Positions 33,223 through 46,080 of a stretch of DNA of 64,000 nucleotides are shown in pieces. The notes beneath the pieces are model-generated. The model saw only the letters and a list, made by a program, of their open reading frames with translations. It ran no database searches and was not told the origin of the DNA. The position numbers and the translations under genes were made by a program. The stretch comes from Adiantum capillus-veneris (taxonomy: Eukaryota; Streptophyta; Polypodiopsida; Polypodiales; Pteridaceae), in NCBI GenBank assembly GCA_014529385.2, contig CM043956.1:87531721-87595720 (forward strand). The letters are read 5' to 3'. Numbering within the stretch: position 1 is the stretch's first letter; each line of letters starts with the position of its first letter.

Positions 33223-36118
33223 AGACATCCTACGCGTAGGATGTCTACAGGCTAATCTGGTAGGAATTTTGGGATTTTGAGTTGACCAGTGTGTTCAGAA
33301 GGTGGGGTTTCCCTAATTTCAACTGGAAAGTGGAAATTTGACCATATTGACAGGATAAGGCCAGATAGACTGAACTTGCCAGACATCCTACCCATTTTGT
33401 GCCAAAACATTATTTTGAGACCAAAACCATAAGATGGCTGCATGAGCATGTCTTGCATGATATATTGAGTGACTGAAAGGGGTTTCACCTCATTTGGGTG
33501 AGAAAATTGGGTTCGAAGCGGACTTTAGCACTTTTGACTGAAAAAGGCAAGAACAACTAAAATTTGGGACTTTTGAAATCCAAACCAAAATCTAAGCATA
33601 CCACTGGGTTACTGACATCAAGGGGAAACTGTGGGACAAGTCTGGGGTCAAACAGGCCAAATAGACATCCTACGCGTAGGATGTCTTCTGAGTGATTTTG
33701 GACTCCAACCAAATTTTGAGTATACCAAAGTGATCAGCAACTCAAGGGGAGCATGTGCTTTGAGTTTGAAGCAATTCTAATGAAAAAGACATCCTACGCT
33801 GTCGAGAAATTTGCGGTCTTGCGAGGAAAGCACCGGGCTTATGGCTGTGAGAGTTTGTGAGAAAACTCAACAAAAACTATATGAAGGAGTTAAACCATAG
33901 ATGCCATGAAGACTAGGGTTTGGAAAGAAGTGCAATCAAAGAAGACTCACTCTTTCTCTCTTGCACTCACACACACAAAGAAATAACACAAAAGAGAATG
34001 TCAAAACAATACGAAAATGAACACATCAAGGCTATGGTCATATCGTATCATGGGTAATATGAAAGGGGTAATAGATGAATTAATGGCATTCAATCTTGGC
34101 TGACCAAATAGGCTACGAATTATTCTTTGGAATTGTAGTTTTGTGCTTACCATAATATATATATTTTGTCTAGTGATTGGGATTAATTGTGTGTACAAAT
34201 CCTCTTGGTTCATAGCAAGATAACTACGTTTATGTCAAAAGAAAATTTATAGTCTATGAGAGGTAGTATGATGGGATCCGGTGATAGAAGTATTTCATTA
34301 GGCCTTTCTGGGCCAAAGAGAAACACTATACGTTGTTGAAAGTGTATTTTTTGGCTAATCCATACGTTAATTCTAATAGATCGTACAGAGTGAAAGCGAT
34401 AGAAATGATCATCATATGGGTTATTCATCTAGGATAGTATGTGAGAAATGTAGATATGAGAGAAGTGAAGAGATGAGAAGTTTCCCTCCCAAGCCCTATT
34501 CTTGCCCGTAGGCAATAAGGATACGGCGGGGAGAGATGTACTTGTAGAAAAGAGAACCTAGAATTTGCAGAGAGGATGAATTACTAAGAATGAGAGAGAT
34601 AGGTTTGGTTAAGGAGATGAGATTAGATACATATATATATATATATATATATGTCGGATTAGAGATGAAAAAGAAAACAACAAGAAATCAAGAAAACATC
34701 AATGTAGAACACATCTTACTTGACAAACCCTTCGGCACCATTATTGATGGGAGAGAGAAGAAGAGGGGAGCACTCCACTTTGATTGATATGCCAAGTACA
34801 ACACCTTCTTTGATTAGAGTTGATCTTCCAAGGATAGCGTACAAGAATGGCTAGTCTTCCTCTAGGAGAAAGTGTAGGCTTGGGCTTATGTTAATGGGGC
34901 TAAGTACAATTAGGCATTACTTCTCACTCCCTCAAGAATTCCTCTCATCAATCGATTGAATGCTTCCATTCCTTTTCAAGGAAGAAGAGGTCCCCTTTTA
35001 TAGGTGAAGGGAACCCCCAAGGGTTTACACAAGAAGAGAGGAGCCAGTGTGAATAGGAATTGGAAAAGTTGAAAATGAGCTGTCCCTGCATGATGTGGGC
35101 AGACTGGGGTCCATTATTTTGATCATATCTCCTCAACCGTGGCTCCAAATAAAAAAGTAAAAATATGGGCAGAAACTTCAGCACATTAGCTACGATTTTT
35201 ATTTTAAAATCATTTTCCAATTCGAATTGGAACCTTGTGTAAAAAATTCATCAAAGTAGGGTCCATTTCTGGCAGCAAAAGTCTTCCCGTGGTCCCCTTA
35301 GCCTAAACTTTCATTTAATTCCAAAGGACATCTCATGCCATATGAAAGCATGACATTGCTCCTTGACAAAGTTTTGTAATCATGCTTGCAATAATGCATT
35401 AAAATAAGTGTATCTTTGAAATCATGCCACCTAGTGTCCCACTAGGATTTGATTCCCTCCTAGTAGCTATTTAAAAAGAAATATAAGAAAAGTATAAAAA
35501 ATACATAGAATATATATATAGAGGATTTTACCCTAGATATAGGATCTAGCTAGGGTGTGAGATGATAATGAGATAGTAGAAATAAAGAATCAATGCTTTT
35601 TGCCCCAAGTTAAAGAGGCGGAGCTATTAATGCTTTTCCCATAGTATTTTCTGATGGTAAAGTAAGGATAGGTTACCCTTGAGAAAAATAATAGGATGAG
35701 ATAGAAGGATTATTATTATACTTAAATATGCATATGTACATTATAGGAAAGATAATTATGTATCTAAAAAGTTACAAGATAGATCTTGTAGTATGCGTTT
35801 CCACTATGTACGTGTCACAGCACGACAACGCGTAGGATGTCTAAAGCAAGAAATTGAAGCCAGACTTTGACAGTGAGCATAGCAAGGTGTTGTATAGCCT
35901 AAGGCAAGCCTCCTAGTCAATTTTGGTCCAAGTTGGAGTTGATTAGACTGAACAAGATCAGCAACAGGCTGTCGGAACAGATTTCTGACTCATTGACCAG
36001 CTAATAGGTGTCCAAATTAAAAAGGAAAAGCAGCTGTAGGCTCAGTACAACAAGGGGAAACCACAGTGCAAAAATCCAGGCAAAACAAAGTAGGAGACAT
36101 CCTACGCGTAGGATGTCT
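33223..36118. repeat. Palindromic sites in the leader of element A
   Basis: The half-site AGACATCCTACG plus its inverse (24 bp) is perfect at 33223-33246, 33663-33686 and 36095-36118. A fourth copy is split by the 2-kb insert: left part 33787-33799, right part 35828-35842. A half-site lies at 33381-33391. With the insert removed, intervals near 282, 276 and half of that recur. No ORF spans the leader (32695-36529). Confidence 0.9.
33800..35827. mobile_element. 2.0-kb solo-LTR-like insert inside a palindrome
   Basis: It starts TGTCGAG and ends CACGACA (TG..CA, inverted pentamer TGTCG/CGACA). ACGC flanks both sides, and excision restores the 24-bp palindrome exactly. There is no coding region, primer site or polypurine tract at the ends, so a solo LTR is the best reading. 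A (TA)n run lies at about 34630-34652. Orientation is unknown. Confidence 0.75.
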
Positions 36119-36529
36119 ATTGGGGCCTACTGAAGAGAAAACTTGACTGGGCATAGACAGTGAGATTCCATTTGGCTTAAGGGTTCCAGAACTTCTTCCA
36201 GAAGTGAATTTGGACCTTGTTTACCCATTTGACGAAGCAAAGACTGAATTCAGACTTTTTCGCGTGAAATTGACCAACATCCGAGGGAAGTACAGTTTCA
36301 GATTAGCAGACCTAATCCAGAACATCAGCAGTGTATAAAATACAGTAGTGGTTGAGATTAACTCTCCAGTTATACCAATCATTACTAAAATAGCCTCTAG
36401 CAGATAAATGCTTTGACTTCATTGCCGAAATTAAAACGCTTGTGTACATGTATATTCAGCAACAAAGCAAGAAGTTGTGCAGAAACTGATCCTTTGCCAG
36501 GTGAGTGGTTGGATTTGTGATAAATTGCA

Positions 36530-38720
36530 TTGATAAGTTTGATGAATTTAAGATCAGGAAGATATATTGTTAGAGACCAGAAGGTGGCAGGTGACCAAGG
36601 TAGCTTAGTGTCCACCGAAGAGAGTGTAACTCAGGCAAGGATAGATCTGGTAGCACCGATTATTGAGGAAGTTAGTGATACTGACACTTCGTCAGACAAA
36701 TCTTTCTTCATGATGGGTAGTCAACAGCCAGGAGGTTTCACCTATGATGGACCTATGCGAGGAGGAAGCACCTCCCAAAATCCTTTGAATGATTCCAGAC
36801 TCACTGTGATCTTCTTAGAGGGAACAAACTCGAGGGGAGCCCTAGTCTATTCTGACTATCGAGGACGCAAGTGCATTTGTATCGAAGAGAGACGAGCTTA
36901 GAGATTGGAGATAATCCGAGTCTATGATGATGGAGATAGATTTCGAGACGAAAAGGGGAACCACTATCTGATAGCTAGTAACCCTGAAGACTACAACAGA
37001 TATGGAGATAATGTGGCGAAATGGAAAATGGTTTCAAAAGCTCAAGAACCGCCACCAAACATTGATCGGCCCGGAGCTATTTTTATGTATGATAAGAAAA
37101 CAACCAGGGTTCCAACTTATAACAAGAACGTGGGAATCTACAAGCATGAGAGTTAGGGTATAGTCTCTTACTTCGCAGCAAAGAACCATACGTAAACGAA
37201 TTAAGCAAAGACAAGGTTCTTTATTTATTCTCTTATGAAACTACTGTGGGGAAGGGTATAGTTTTTGTTGATAGATACGGGCGAGAATACGAACGTATTC
37301 TCCCAGAGGAGGTAGAAAGGGCAACAGGTTCAGGAGCATCAGCATATCCCCCTGAGGAAGTGCCAAGAACCACCTACACCCCAAGCAAGTCAACGAATCC
37401 TTTTTCAGATGAGTATGACGCTACCTCACATTCCACCTGACCGCAAGCATTCAACAACCAAGACCAACCAATAAACCAGCCATCATTGTAGGCATGGCTT
37501 CGACAGAGTGCAACAATGGAACAAGACCGAAACCGAGATGGTTATCAAGCCGCGCAAGGGCTAAGGGATTTGCAAGAACCACCACTCTATTCAAGGTATC
37601 AAGGAGAGAGTAAGCCAAAGACTCAAGGGTCAACAGAGCCTGGAGGACCACCCATAGAACGAGTTCGAAGAGATGAACCACCTCCAGCGAGAACTGTTAG
37701 AAATTATGGCTTAGGAGCACCACTAGGAGAGGAACCAGCCTATTACAGAAGACCTGAGGAGGTATATCGAGATTAGGACGTGGAGATCCAATGATGAGTT
37801 TTGTAGATCATTGGAGAATTAGGCCTTCTCAAGTGCAAAAATGGGTAAACAAGAAATACACAGGAAGCAGAGACCCAAGAGATCATGTAGCAGCCTTTGT
37901 GCGTGTAATTAGAGCCGAAGAGGTGTTAGATTTTCCTACCCAATTTGCAGGGTTTGGACTAACCCTAGAGGATGATGCTGCCGCTTGGTTTGACTCTGTA
38001 GAGCGTAGAGACTTTGAGTCTATGGAGGAAGTGTTTGACGAGTTTATCGAGGAATTCTCACAAAGGGGAATAGCTCATAATACCGTCTCACAGATCCATA
38101 AATTCAAACAGAAAGATGGAGAATCTGTAGGAAAGGCAACCCTAAGACTAAAAAGATATGTTAAGTTCTGTCCTGTTGAAGAACTGCCAACTCAGTCTAG
38201 ACTGATGCTGATATTCATCCAAGGACTAAGGAATGCGGATCTCCAGAAAGACTTACATATGAAGAGGAGCATGACGTTGAATGAGTTGACCAAGGAGGCT
38301 CTTTACCTGGTGGACAATTGTGCGGTCTACAAAGAGGGGGAGTTCAAGGACCTTGATGACGATTCGTCTTCACAACAAAGTGGAAGCAAGTCTTCTAAGA
38401 CAGCACCGAAAGGAGAAGTAGCTGTAAACCAGGAGCATCTTGTAGATGAAGTGCTAAAAAAGATCAACTTGTACGCCAAACCCCAGGCTAAACAGCCCAA
38501 GTGGTGTGCTATTGAACAAAAATGGACAAACCATGGGACCGAGGAATGTTATTATAACAAGGGATATGTGAGAGAGAGACCTTATGCTCCCCAAGCTCCG
38601 ATAGCTTCTCCTCACGTTCCACCGATGCCTAGATATAAAGCAGGCAACCTACCAGGACCTGTAGGTGTAGAAAGACCACAACCGGTGTTGGGGCAACAAC
38701 CACCCCTACCAGGATTATGA
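36530..38720 (+). pseudogene. gag of element A, N-terminal and core parts
   Basis: The N-terminal stretch (36530-37776) has related short units (YSDYRGRKCICIEE, DGDRFRDEKGNHYLI, FVDRYGREYERILPEE), so it may be a threefold repeat. It is broken by TAG at 36899 and 37154 and by slips. The core (37791-38720) matches the retrotransposon gag domain: SRDPRDHVAAFVRVIRAEEV, DAAAWFDSVERRDFESMEE, FIEEFSQRG, FKQKDGESVGKATLRLKRYV and IFIQGLRNADLQKDL. It would form the particle shell. Confidence 0.85.
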
Positions 38721-38774
38721 CCAGTTGGTATAAGATACACACCAACCGTAACTGAATCAGAGGATAAAGCTTTA

Positions 38775-40465
38775 GTGCCTATGCATGCATATTATGAAGA
38801 TCCCAATGGATATGCAGAAAACCCTCTCTATTATCCACCAAAAGAGCCCTCGACACCAGAACCATGGAGCATGATAGGAAATACAGGACCACCAACTGCT
38901 GCGCAGGCAGCAGGAGAAGGAAGATATAGCTTAGATGAACGAACATTGTTGTTCATAGCCAATGGAGGCATGGGAGGACAGAGACATGCATACTAACAAA
39001 GGGGAGCTCAAGGAGCACCTCAACAACGCAAGGGACCTTGCTACAAGTGTGGTGGAGACCATTGGCTGAGAGACTGTCCTCATGATGAAATCATTAGAGT
39101 CAATGCGTATTTCCCAGAATGTGGAATTACTCATTTGATTCCCGATTTCCCTAAAAACCCGAGCAAAGGAGCAAAAACCACCTTGAACATGCTAGAAATA
39201 GTACCTTCCAGTGGAGGATCGGAAAATGAAACAATCATACCCATCTAGGCGGTAACACGAGCCCAAGCTCAAAGAAGGACGAACGAACCCATAGTTGAAG
39301 AACCAAAAACCGATTCCCAAAGTTCAGAAACGAGAAATCAGAGAAGCACTTGGAAAGCTAGAAAGGCGCGTAGGAAAGCCAGGAAGGAACGAGAGCAAAC
39401 AGCTCTATCCAAGGAGTTAAAACATACAAAGGATAGATTAGAGCGGTTAGAGGATCTAGCTAGCTTAAGCTCACACACCACGACGACTATAGCACCCAAG
39501 GAAATAGCAGAGCCCAAAAGTGCAGGATCAGGAGGATCTGTACTGGCTGACAAGGTAAATGAGCCGTTGGATGCACTTTTAAAAGCTTATGAAGCTCGAA
39601 TTAAAAAGAACCAAACCCAAGAGCAAAGATGGATGACTTATCCATATGCAGAAATAGAAAAACAGAGGTTGGATATGTGTAAAACGATGATCGAAACAGC
39701 TCAATCATTGATGGAAGACACGTTGGGTAAACCTACAAATTGGCACGAGGCACCGGATCCAACCCCTATCCAACCAACTTTAGAGAAACATGTGGAAACA
39801 AAGGAAAGACTCACTAATGCCTATGAGTTCAGAGGAGAGCCTATCATAGTGCCAAATACCACAGATGGGACAAGTGACGAGTTCCAGCCTAAAATATTGG
39901 TAGAAATGGGTAAGGACTGTAACAGTCTAGACGATCTGTGGAAGCAAATCCGTGAGGCCAACGAGGCTAATAGGATGAGTAACCACATGAATAGCACGAG
40001 AAAAGAAAAGAATGTGATCTTACCTCCTATTGAAGAATTTGAGGCGAGATCACAAATGAACTTTGAGATACATTCACAAGGGGGAGACCAAGGATCAATT
40101 AATTCGGGGCACAACCAACCAGACTCGCTCTGCTGAGAACTTTATCCTCTTACTTAGGAGAGTATGAAGCTAAGTCGGAAGTGAGAGCAATCCCATCTCA
40201 AAGACTTTCTTCTAACAAAGTGATGGATTCGCAAGGATTGATTGAGTTGTTGTCCACTCTGGTGGCATGCACAATCACATTGGCAGAACTCCTAAGGTTA
40301 CGACCAAACATGTGGACCACAGTAGGTAAATGCCTAGAAAAATTTGGAGTTAAAGACCCCACCTTGAAGCTTCAGGAAGGGATCAGAGAGTTGGATAGGC
40401 CTCAACTAAACACTAGGCCAATACCATTGAACAAGGTTGGAGAGTACTGCGAGGGAGAAGATTGA
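38775..40465 (+). pseudogene. gag C-terminal region with zinc knuckle and linker
   Basis: CYKCGGDHWLRDC (39039-39077) is a CX2CX3HX4C knuckle. A basic, coiled segment (KARKARRKARKEREQ, about 39350) and an uninterrupted 189-codon stretch (39567-40136) follow, with EQRWMTYPYAEIEKQR. Stops at 38994-38996, 39246-39248 and 40134-40136 break the frame. The linker has no family I know. Confidence 0.7.
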
Positions 40466-41418
40466 AACACCACGCTACCAATAGAATTCCAAGGAGTAGT
40501 TTCCAAAGCTATTCTTGACAGTGGAGTGGGAGTTGCTATCGCCACCAAGGAAATCTGGAAAAAATGGGGAAAACCAGATTTGAGGGCTACCAGAATGAAA
40601 CTGCAATTGGCAGAGACGGGTTCATGGAGAAGCCTCTATGACTCTTAGAAAAAGTGATTGTCACTTCGTGCGGAATCGAGTATGAGCATACATTTGCAAT
40701 AGTCGATTTCGACAAAAAGAAAAATCATGAGATCATCTTAGGACGACCATTCATGTGACAATTGAAGATGGTCAAAGATTGGGGTTATGACCACATATAC
40801 CTCAGACATAGCGAGACAACTACTAAAATACACCTGAAAGACCATAGTTACAAAGATGTGAACCAAACACCTGTGGAAGAGTTTGATTCAGGTACAGTAG
40901 CAGGATCAAAACTTCCGGCATGGTTAGGGCAACAAAAAGAGCTATGGATGTGCGGAGCTTCACATTGTGGAAGATTAAGAAGAGAGGAATGCATCTTAGA
41001 AAGAGCGATAGAGGACAAGGAGTATATCCCGGAACCTTTCCCTGAAGATGCCTTGGAACCTCTAGAATGGGAACACATACTAGCAACATTGGATGTCTGT
41101 ACCATTACAGATAGTCCAACAACAAAATTTTGCGATAAGGATGGCTATGATGTGCTACCCTATTACATGGTAAGCATTATACCAGGAGAAGAAGAGACGT
41201 TAGAACCACCAGAACAAGAAGAGTTTTACAACTCCTCTGAACATCTGGAAGTAAATGATGATGCAGATAATGAGTGTTCAGACACCTCAAGTGAGCGTGG
41301 AAATGAAACCGAGAATATCAAGTTTTATGATTTTACTAATCAACACCCTAGACACCAAGAACGCTATAGGAGGAAACGAGCAGGAAACAAAGGAGAGAGA
41401 ACCCGATGCCCAAGATAA
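40466..41418 (+). pseudogene. Canonical aspartic protease and linker to RT
   Basis: AILDSGVGVAIATKEIW carries the active site Asp-Ser-Gly at 40517-40525. IVDFDKKKNHEIILGRPFM (to 40755) is the usual flap/C-terminal I-L-G-R motif. TGA at 40756-40758 sits where Arg (CGA) is expected. A slip lies between the two motifs. 40762-41418 is an open, acidic linker of 218 codons. The enzyme would cleave the element's polyprotein. Confidence 0.8.
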
Positions 41419-41717
41419 AAGGTAAAACTCACTATTTGATGCTTGTAAAAGCAGAGGATTGTGTAAAAGACCACATATCAGGAAGATTCTCAAAAGATCG
41501 AAAAGAAAGAACATGAGAGGAAATAAAACAGGTACGAAAAGCTAAAACAGAAGCAAAATCACAAGAATCTCAAAAATCAAAAAGAGAAACAACAAAAGAC
41601 CAAGAGTGGACCAAACTGGAGCGTAAACAGAAATACCCAGAATTGAAACGGTCTTTAAGAGAGATATGGACTACTGAAGAAGATAGTGATGGTAAAGAGG
41701 AGTCATAAAAGGGGAAC

Positions 41718-43310
41718 ATGAATGTACCCTCACACTATCGAAAATTTACTATCCAGGACAGAAAAATCATCATGACACCACCAGTCAGGGAAAGAACCAA
41801 CCAAGAATCTTACGATGGGCCTGAAAATGCAAAAAAGATAGACCTTGCAAAACCAAGTGAAAAGCCTCAGCCGATCTATATAGCCAACGATTTAGAGCCT
41901 GAAGAAGAAGAACGGCTCACACAACTTCTCGAGAAGTATAAAGATGTGTTTGCATGGTCGTATAAAGACCTCAAGGGAGTTGATCCATCGATATGCCAAC
42001 ATACAGTTCCTTTGAAATCGGATGCAAAACCTAGCAAATAACGTCCTTATACATATAATGACACATTTGCTAAACGAATCAAAGAGGAGATTGATAAGCT
42101 GATGGAAGCTGAATTCATCTATGAAATCGAACATACAGATTGGGTGTCACCCATTGTGGTAGTTCCCAAAAAGAATGGAAAACTAAGAGTGTGTGTAAAC
42201 CTCAAAAAGGTAAGTGCAGCCACCATAAGGGATAATTATCCCTTGCCAATCACAGAACATGTACTTGAGCGAGTGGCCGGGAAACAGGCTTATTCCTTTC
42301 TGGATGGGTTTTCAAGATACAACCAAATGGCAATAGCAAGGGAGGATCAACACAAAACAGCGTTTGCCACAGAATGGGGAATTTATGCGTATCGAGTTAT
42401 GCCGTTTGGCTTAAGTAATGCCGCAGCCACTTTCCAAAGGTTAATGACGCACGCATTCAAGGAATACCTAAGAATATTCTTAGAAATTTACATGGATGAT
42501 CTTTGTGTACACTCTCTTCTACGAGAGGAACATATCGACCATTTGCAAAAGGTCTTTGAAAAATGCAGGACATATCGAATCTGTCTTAACCCGAAAAAGT
42601 GTGTATTCATGGTTAAGCAAGGCCGCATCTTAGGACATATTGTCTCAAGAAATGGCATAACCACTGACCTAAACAAAGTCAAAGTCATTATAGACCTACC
42701 CAGGCCTACTAATGTGAAACAAGTGCAATCCTTCATGGGACACTGTGGATATTATCGAAGATTCATATACATGTACGCGGTTATCGCACAACCTCTGTAT
42801 CGTTTGCTAGTCAATTTCAATTGGACCGAGGAATGTGAAACTTCATTCCAAAAGCTGAAGGAAAACCTTATATCAACACCTGTATTGAAGGCACAAGATT
42901 GGGAAAAGATATTCCATGTTCACATTGATGCTTCTGCATATGCCATTGGAAGTATTCTGGCTCAACCTGGAGACGAAACAATGGATTTTCCGGTTTGCTA
43001 TGCGAGCTGACAGCTAAACAGTGCGGAAAAGAACTACACAACCACCGAGTGGAAAGGGTTAGGAATGATTTATGCTGTAAAGAAATTTCGGCATTATTTG
43101 CTCGCAAATAAATTTGTGTTCTTCACAGATCATCAAGCTCTTTTGTATCTGGTAAATAAAGCATGCAATACAGGGAGAATTGTACGCTGGTTTATTATAT
43201 TGCTAGAGTTTGACTTCACAGTGGTGGTCAAAAAGGGTAAAACCCATCTACGAGCGGATCATCTTTCAAGGATACACAACGCGGAAGCTCCTGAAGGAGT
43301 AGATGATGAC
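41718..43310 (+). pseudogene. Reverse transcriptase and RNase H of element A
   Basis: YKDVFAWSYKDLKGVDP opens the RT region. TAA at 42039-42041 replaces the Gln codon of the conserved Q-R-P-Y. WVSPIVVVPKKNGKLRVCV, FLDGFSRYNQM, FGLSNAAATFQRLM and IYMDDLCVHS (YMDD at 42489-42500) follow. RNase H starts FHVHIDASAYAIGSILAQ. TGA at 43008-43010 replaces the Arg codon of the conserved Y-A-S-R-Q-L. It continues NYTTTEWKGLGMIYAVKKF and ADHLSRI. Only nonsense changes, no slips, break this part, so the RT is otherwise well kept. Confidence 0.9.
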
Positions 43311-43325
43311 ATACAAGATGCTTAT

Positions 43326-45138
43326 CTTTTCAATATTGAAATGGTACCCAAATGGTCTCAGGAAATTGCTAGCATTATTTCCTTTGGAAGTGGGTTTGAT
43401 AATACGGAATACAGATCCAAACAACAAACAATTCGACAAACAAAAAACTTCCAATTGATAGCAGGACGACTGTATCATCTTGGATCGGACCTAATCCTAC
43501 GATTATGTATAAATCCGGAAGAATTCGAGTGCTACCTTGAAGAGGCACATGTCCAGGATTGTGCATTTCATTGTTCAACAGTGAAAACACACCAGAGACT
43601 GAAACAATTAGGGGTTTATTTGCCAACTATATATGCGGACACACATTCTTATGTTACCAATTGTACTATATGTAGTGCCAAACGACCAGTGGATCACGCA
43701 ACTTTGTTTCATGTAAACATTGTACCTGCATGGGGTCAATATATCATTGACTTATTAACCACCAGGACATTCCCAGAGAACATCACAAGAGCACGGAAAA
43801 AAGCTATAGAGCTAGAAGCTCGTGACTTCTAGTTAATTGGGAACCAACTCTATAAGCGAGGAAAGGACAATCAACTTAGAATCTGTGCAAGTGAAAGCAA
43901 ATACCTGCTGATTCTAGAACATGCACATAGCGGAATAAGTGGAGGCCATTTTTCGAGCGATAAGACGACAAAAATTGTCTTAACCGCAGGAATTTGGTGG
44001 CCTACATTACACATGGATGCTGAAGAGTTTGTAAAGCATTGTGACGCATGTCAACGCACCAAGGTGCCAATAAAAAGAGATGAGATGCCATTACGGTCAA
44101 TGATGGGAGCAAGAGCATTTGCAAAATGGGGCATTGATTTTGTGGGACCTATATCACCCTCTGCATATCGCACCCATACTCAATATATCATTGTGGCTAC
44201 AGACTATCTCACAAAATGGGTCGAAGCCAAGGCAACACAAAAAGCTGATGCACACACCACTGCACAATTTATATGAGATTTTTTTTGTACGATACGGGTT
44301 ACCAATAGAAATTGTCAGTGATCATGGGACACATTTTCTCAATGAAGTCATTAAATATCTGCTAGAGGAATTCATGGTCATACATAGGAAATCTGCACCA
44401 TACCATCCACAAGCCAATGGACAAGCTGAGGCCACAAATAAAACACTATGCACGGTTCTCACTAAAATAGTGTTAGAATCAAGAACAGATTGGGATCAAT
44501 AGCTACACTCAACACTATGGGCATACAGGATAGCTTACAAAACATCAATAGGAACAACACCGTACAACATGGTGTTTGGCCTAAATGCTATACTACCCAT
44601 AGAGTTTTTAATTCCAACTCTACGAGTAGCAAAACACTTAGAATGGACAGGACATGAGCTCTCTTCAAGAATAGATGATCTTGAAAAGCTAGATGAACTC
44701 CGCTTATGAGCTGTAGCTTCAATCTATGCTAAAAAGAGAAGACAAAAAGAATTCTTTAACAAACATGTGCGCACTAAAGAGTTCAAAACAGGTGATTACG
44801 TACTTGTTTATACCTTAAAGCAACATTCCAAGAAACTTAAAAAGCGAGGGATGGGACCCTTTGTGATTAGTGATCTATCACAAAGTGGAGCTGTCAAGCT
44901 TGCTACATTAGCAGGTGAAGAAATGCCGAACTGGATTAGTGGATGTCGACTGAAGAAATATCATCTACCACTCACACAGGAGATGCTCCAACAAATTCAT
45001 CATGGGAAACAAAGAATGAAGGAAAAACAACGAGTACGAGAAGAAGCTCAAGCAGAAGCAAAAGAACAAATTGCAAAAAGAAGACTTTTGCGACAACAAA
45101 AACAAAGTGGACCACCATTGCGAATCAATGCCATTTGA
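43326..45138 (+). pseudogene. Integrase of element A with duplicated zinc module
   Basis: 43326-43703 and 43704-44081 are two tandem 126-codon modules. Each runs LF...VP.W, then L...LY..G.D..LR.C, then an H-X6-H...C-X2-C zinc site (HVQDCAFH...CTIC and HSGISGGH...CDAC). The second is followed by the catalytic core: Asp 44136 in GIDFVG, Asp 44320 in SDHGTHF and Glu 44428 in QAEATNK, giving DX35E. TAG at 43830, a slip near 44280, TAG at 44500 and TGA at 44707 break it. The C-terminal part has GDYVLVYTLKQHSKKLK and a basic tail. Confidence 0.88.
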
Positions 45139-45147
45139 CTGACGAAG

Positions 45148-46080
45148 TTGGATGAAGAAACAGTGGAGCCAATAATTGCGGTCAAAGTGGGCAGCAATCA
45201 AGTTGAATCGACGGCATTGCTTGATTCCGGAGCTCAACCAAATTTGATCTCTTACGGATTATACCAACAACTCAAATTCACAGGTCAACTTCATCATACT
45301 CCTCAAGTGCTGGAAAGTAGCACATCAAACCCGTTGAAAACATTGGGATGGACTATATTGCATGTATAGATACATCAATATATTTACCCACACAAATTCT
45401 ATGTGGTGGAGTATGCAAGCACACAACACCCAATGATGTTGGGGAAACCTTGGCAAAAAGAGTACAATGTGCAAATCGATTGGAATGCAAGGGCAGTCAA
45501 AATTCAGCATGCACATGAACACCAGGTGATAGCCTTTGCTCAACAATTCCAGAATAATGAGCTGCAAGCCATGCAATCACTGAAAAAAAAGCCAAAAGCA
45601 AAAGTGCCACCAAAGAACAACATGATACCCAAGACCAACAATAAAGTAAAAGCCAACCATGCTAATTACAAACATACGAAGTCACCAGCTGCAATGCAAA
45701 GATCTCGCTTACCAAAACAAGGGAAACAAGTATGGATGCGAAAGGATAGAAACAACATGGCAGGCAAACAACAATGCAACGAAAGAATTCCAATGAAGCA
45801 GATGGTTCAACCAAAAACCAAGGGCCTAAAACAGGTATGGGTCCCCAAGAAAATGCTTAGCCATAACCCAAATGTCACTCGCATTTGGGTACCAAAACAA
45901 AAGCAAAAGGAACTCCCTTCAGTACAAGCAGCAATGGAAGGAAGACAACTGCATTTGAAAAAGGAAAACCGACTTGTGTGGATGCCAATCAAAAACAAAC
46001 TAGTGGTAAACAAGGAAGTGCCAAAACATCTAAAAAAAATGGCAGAAACAAATGGAGAGCAAAGGCAATACGGACCATAG
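45148..46080 (+). pseudogene. Second protease-like domain and basic repeat tail
   Basis: The frame follows integrase closely. VESTALLDSGAQPNLIS (DSG at 45223-45231) and, after TAG at 45367, HPMMLGKPWQKEYNVQIDW match the N- and C-terminal parts of a retroviral-type aspartic protease. The tail is very basic with four loose repeats: QVWMRKDR, QVWVPKKM, RIWVPKQK and LVWMPIKN. An aspartic protease after integrase, in addition to the usual one before RT, is not the standard gypsy order. Its role is unknown; RNA binding by the tail is possible. Confidence 0.7.

Noticed and set aside
33800-35827. Insert as a TIR DNA transposon
   Set aside because: Only five bases are inverted at the ends and they begin TG and end CA, which fits an LTR better. 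No transposase is present.
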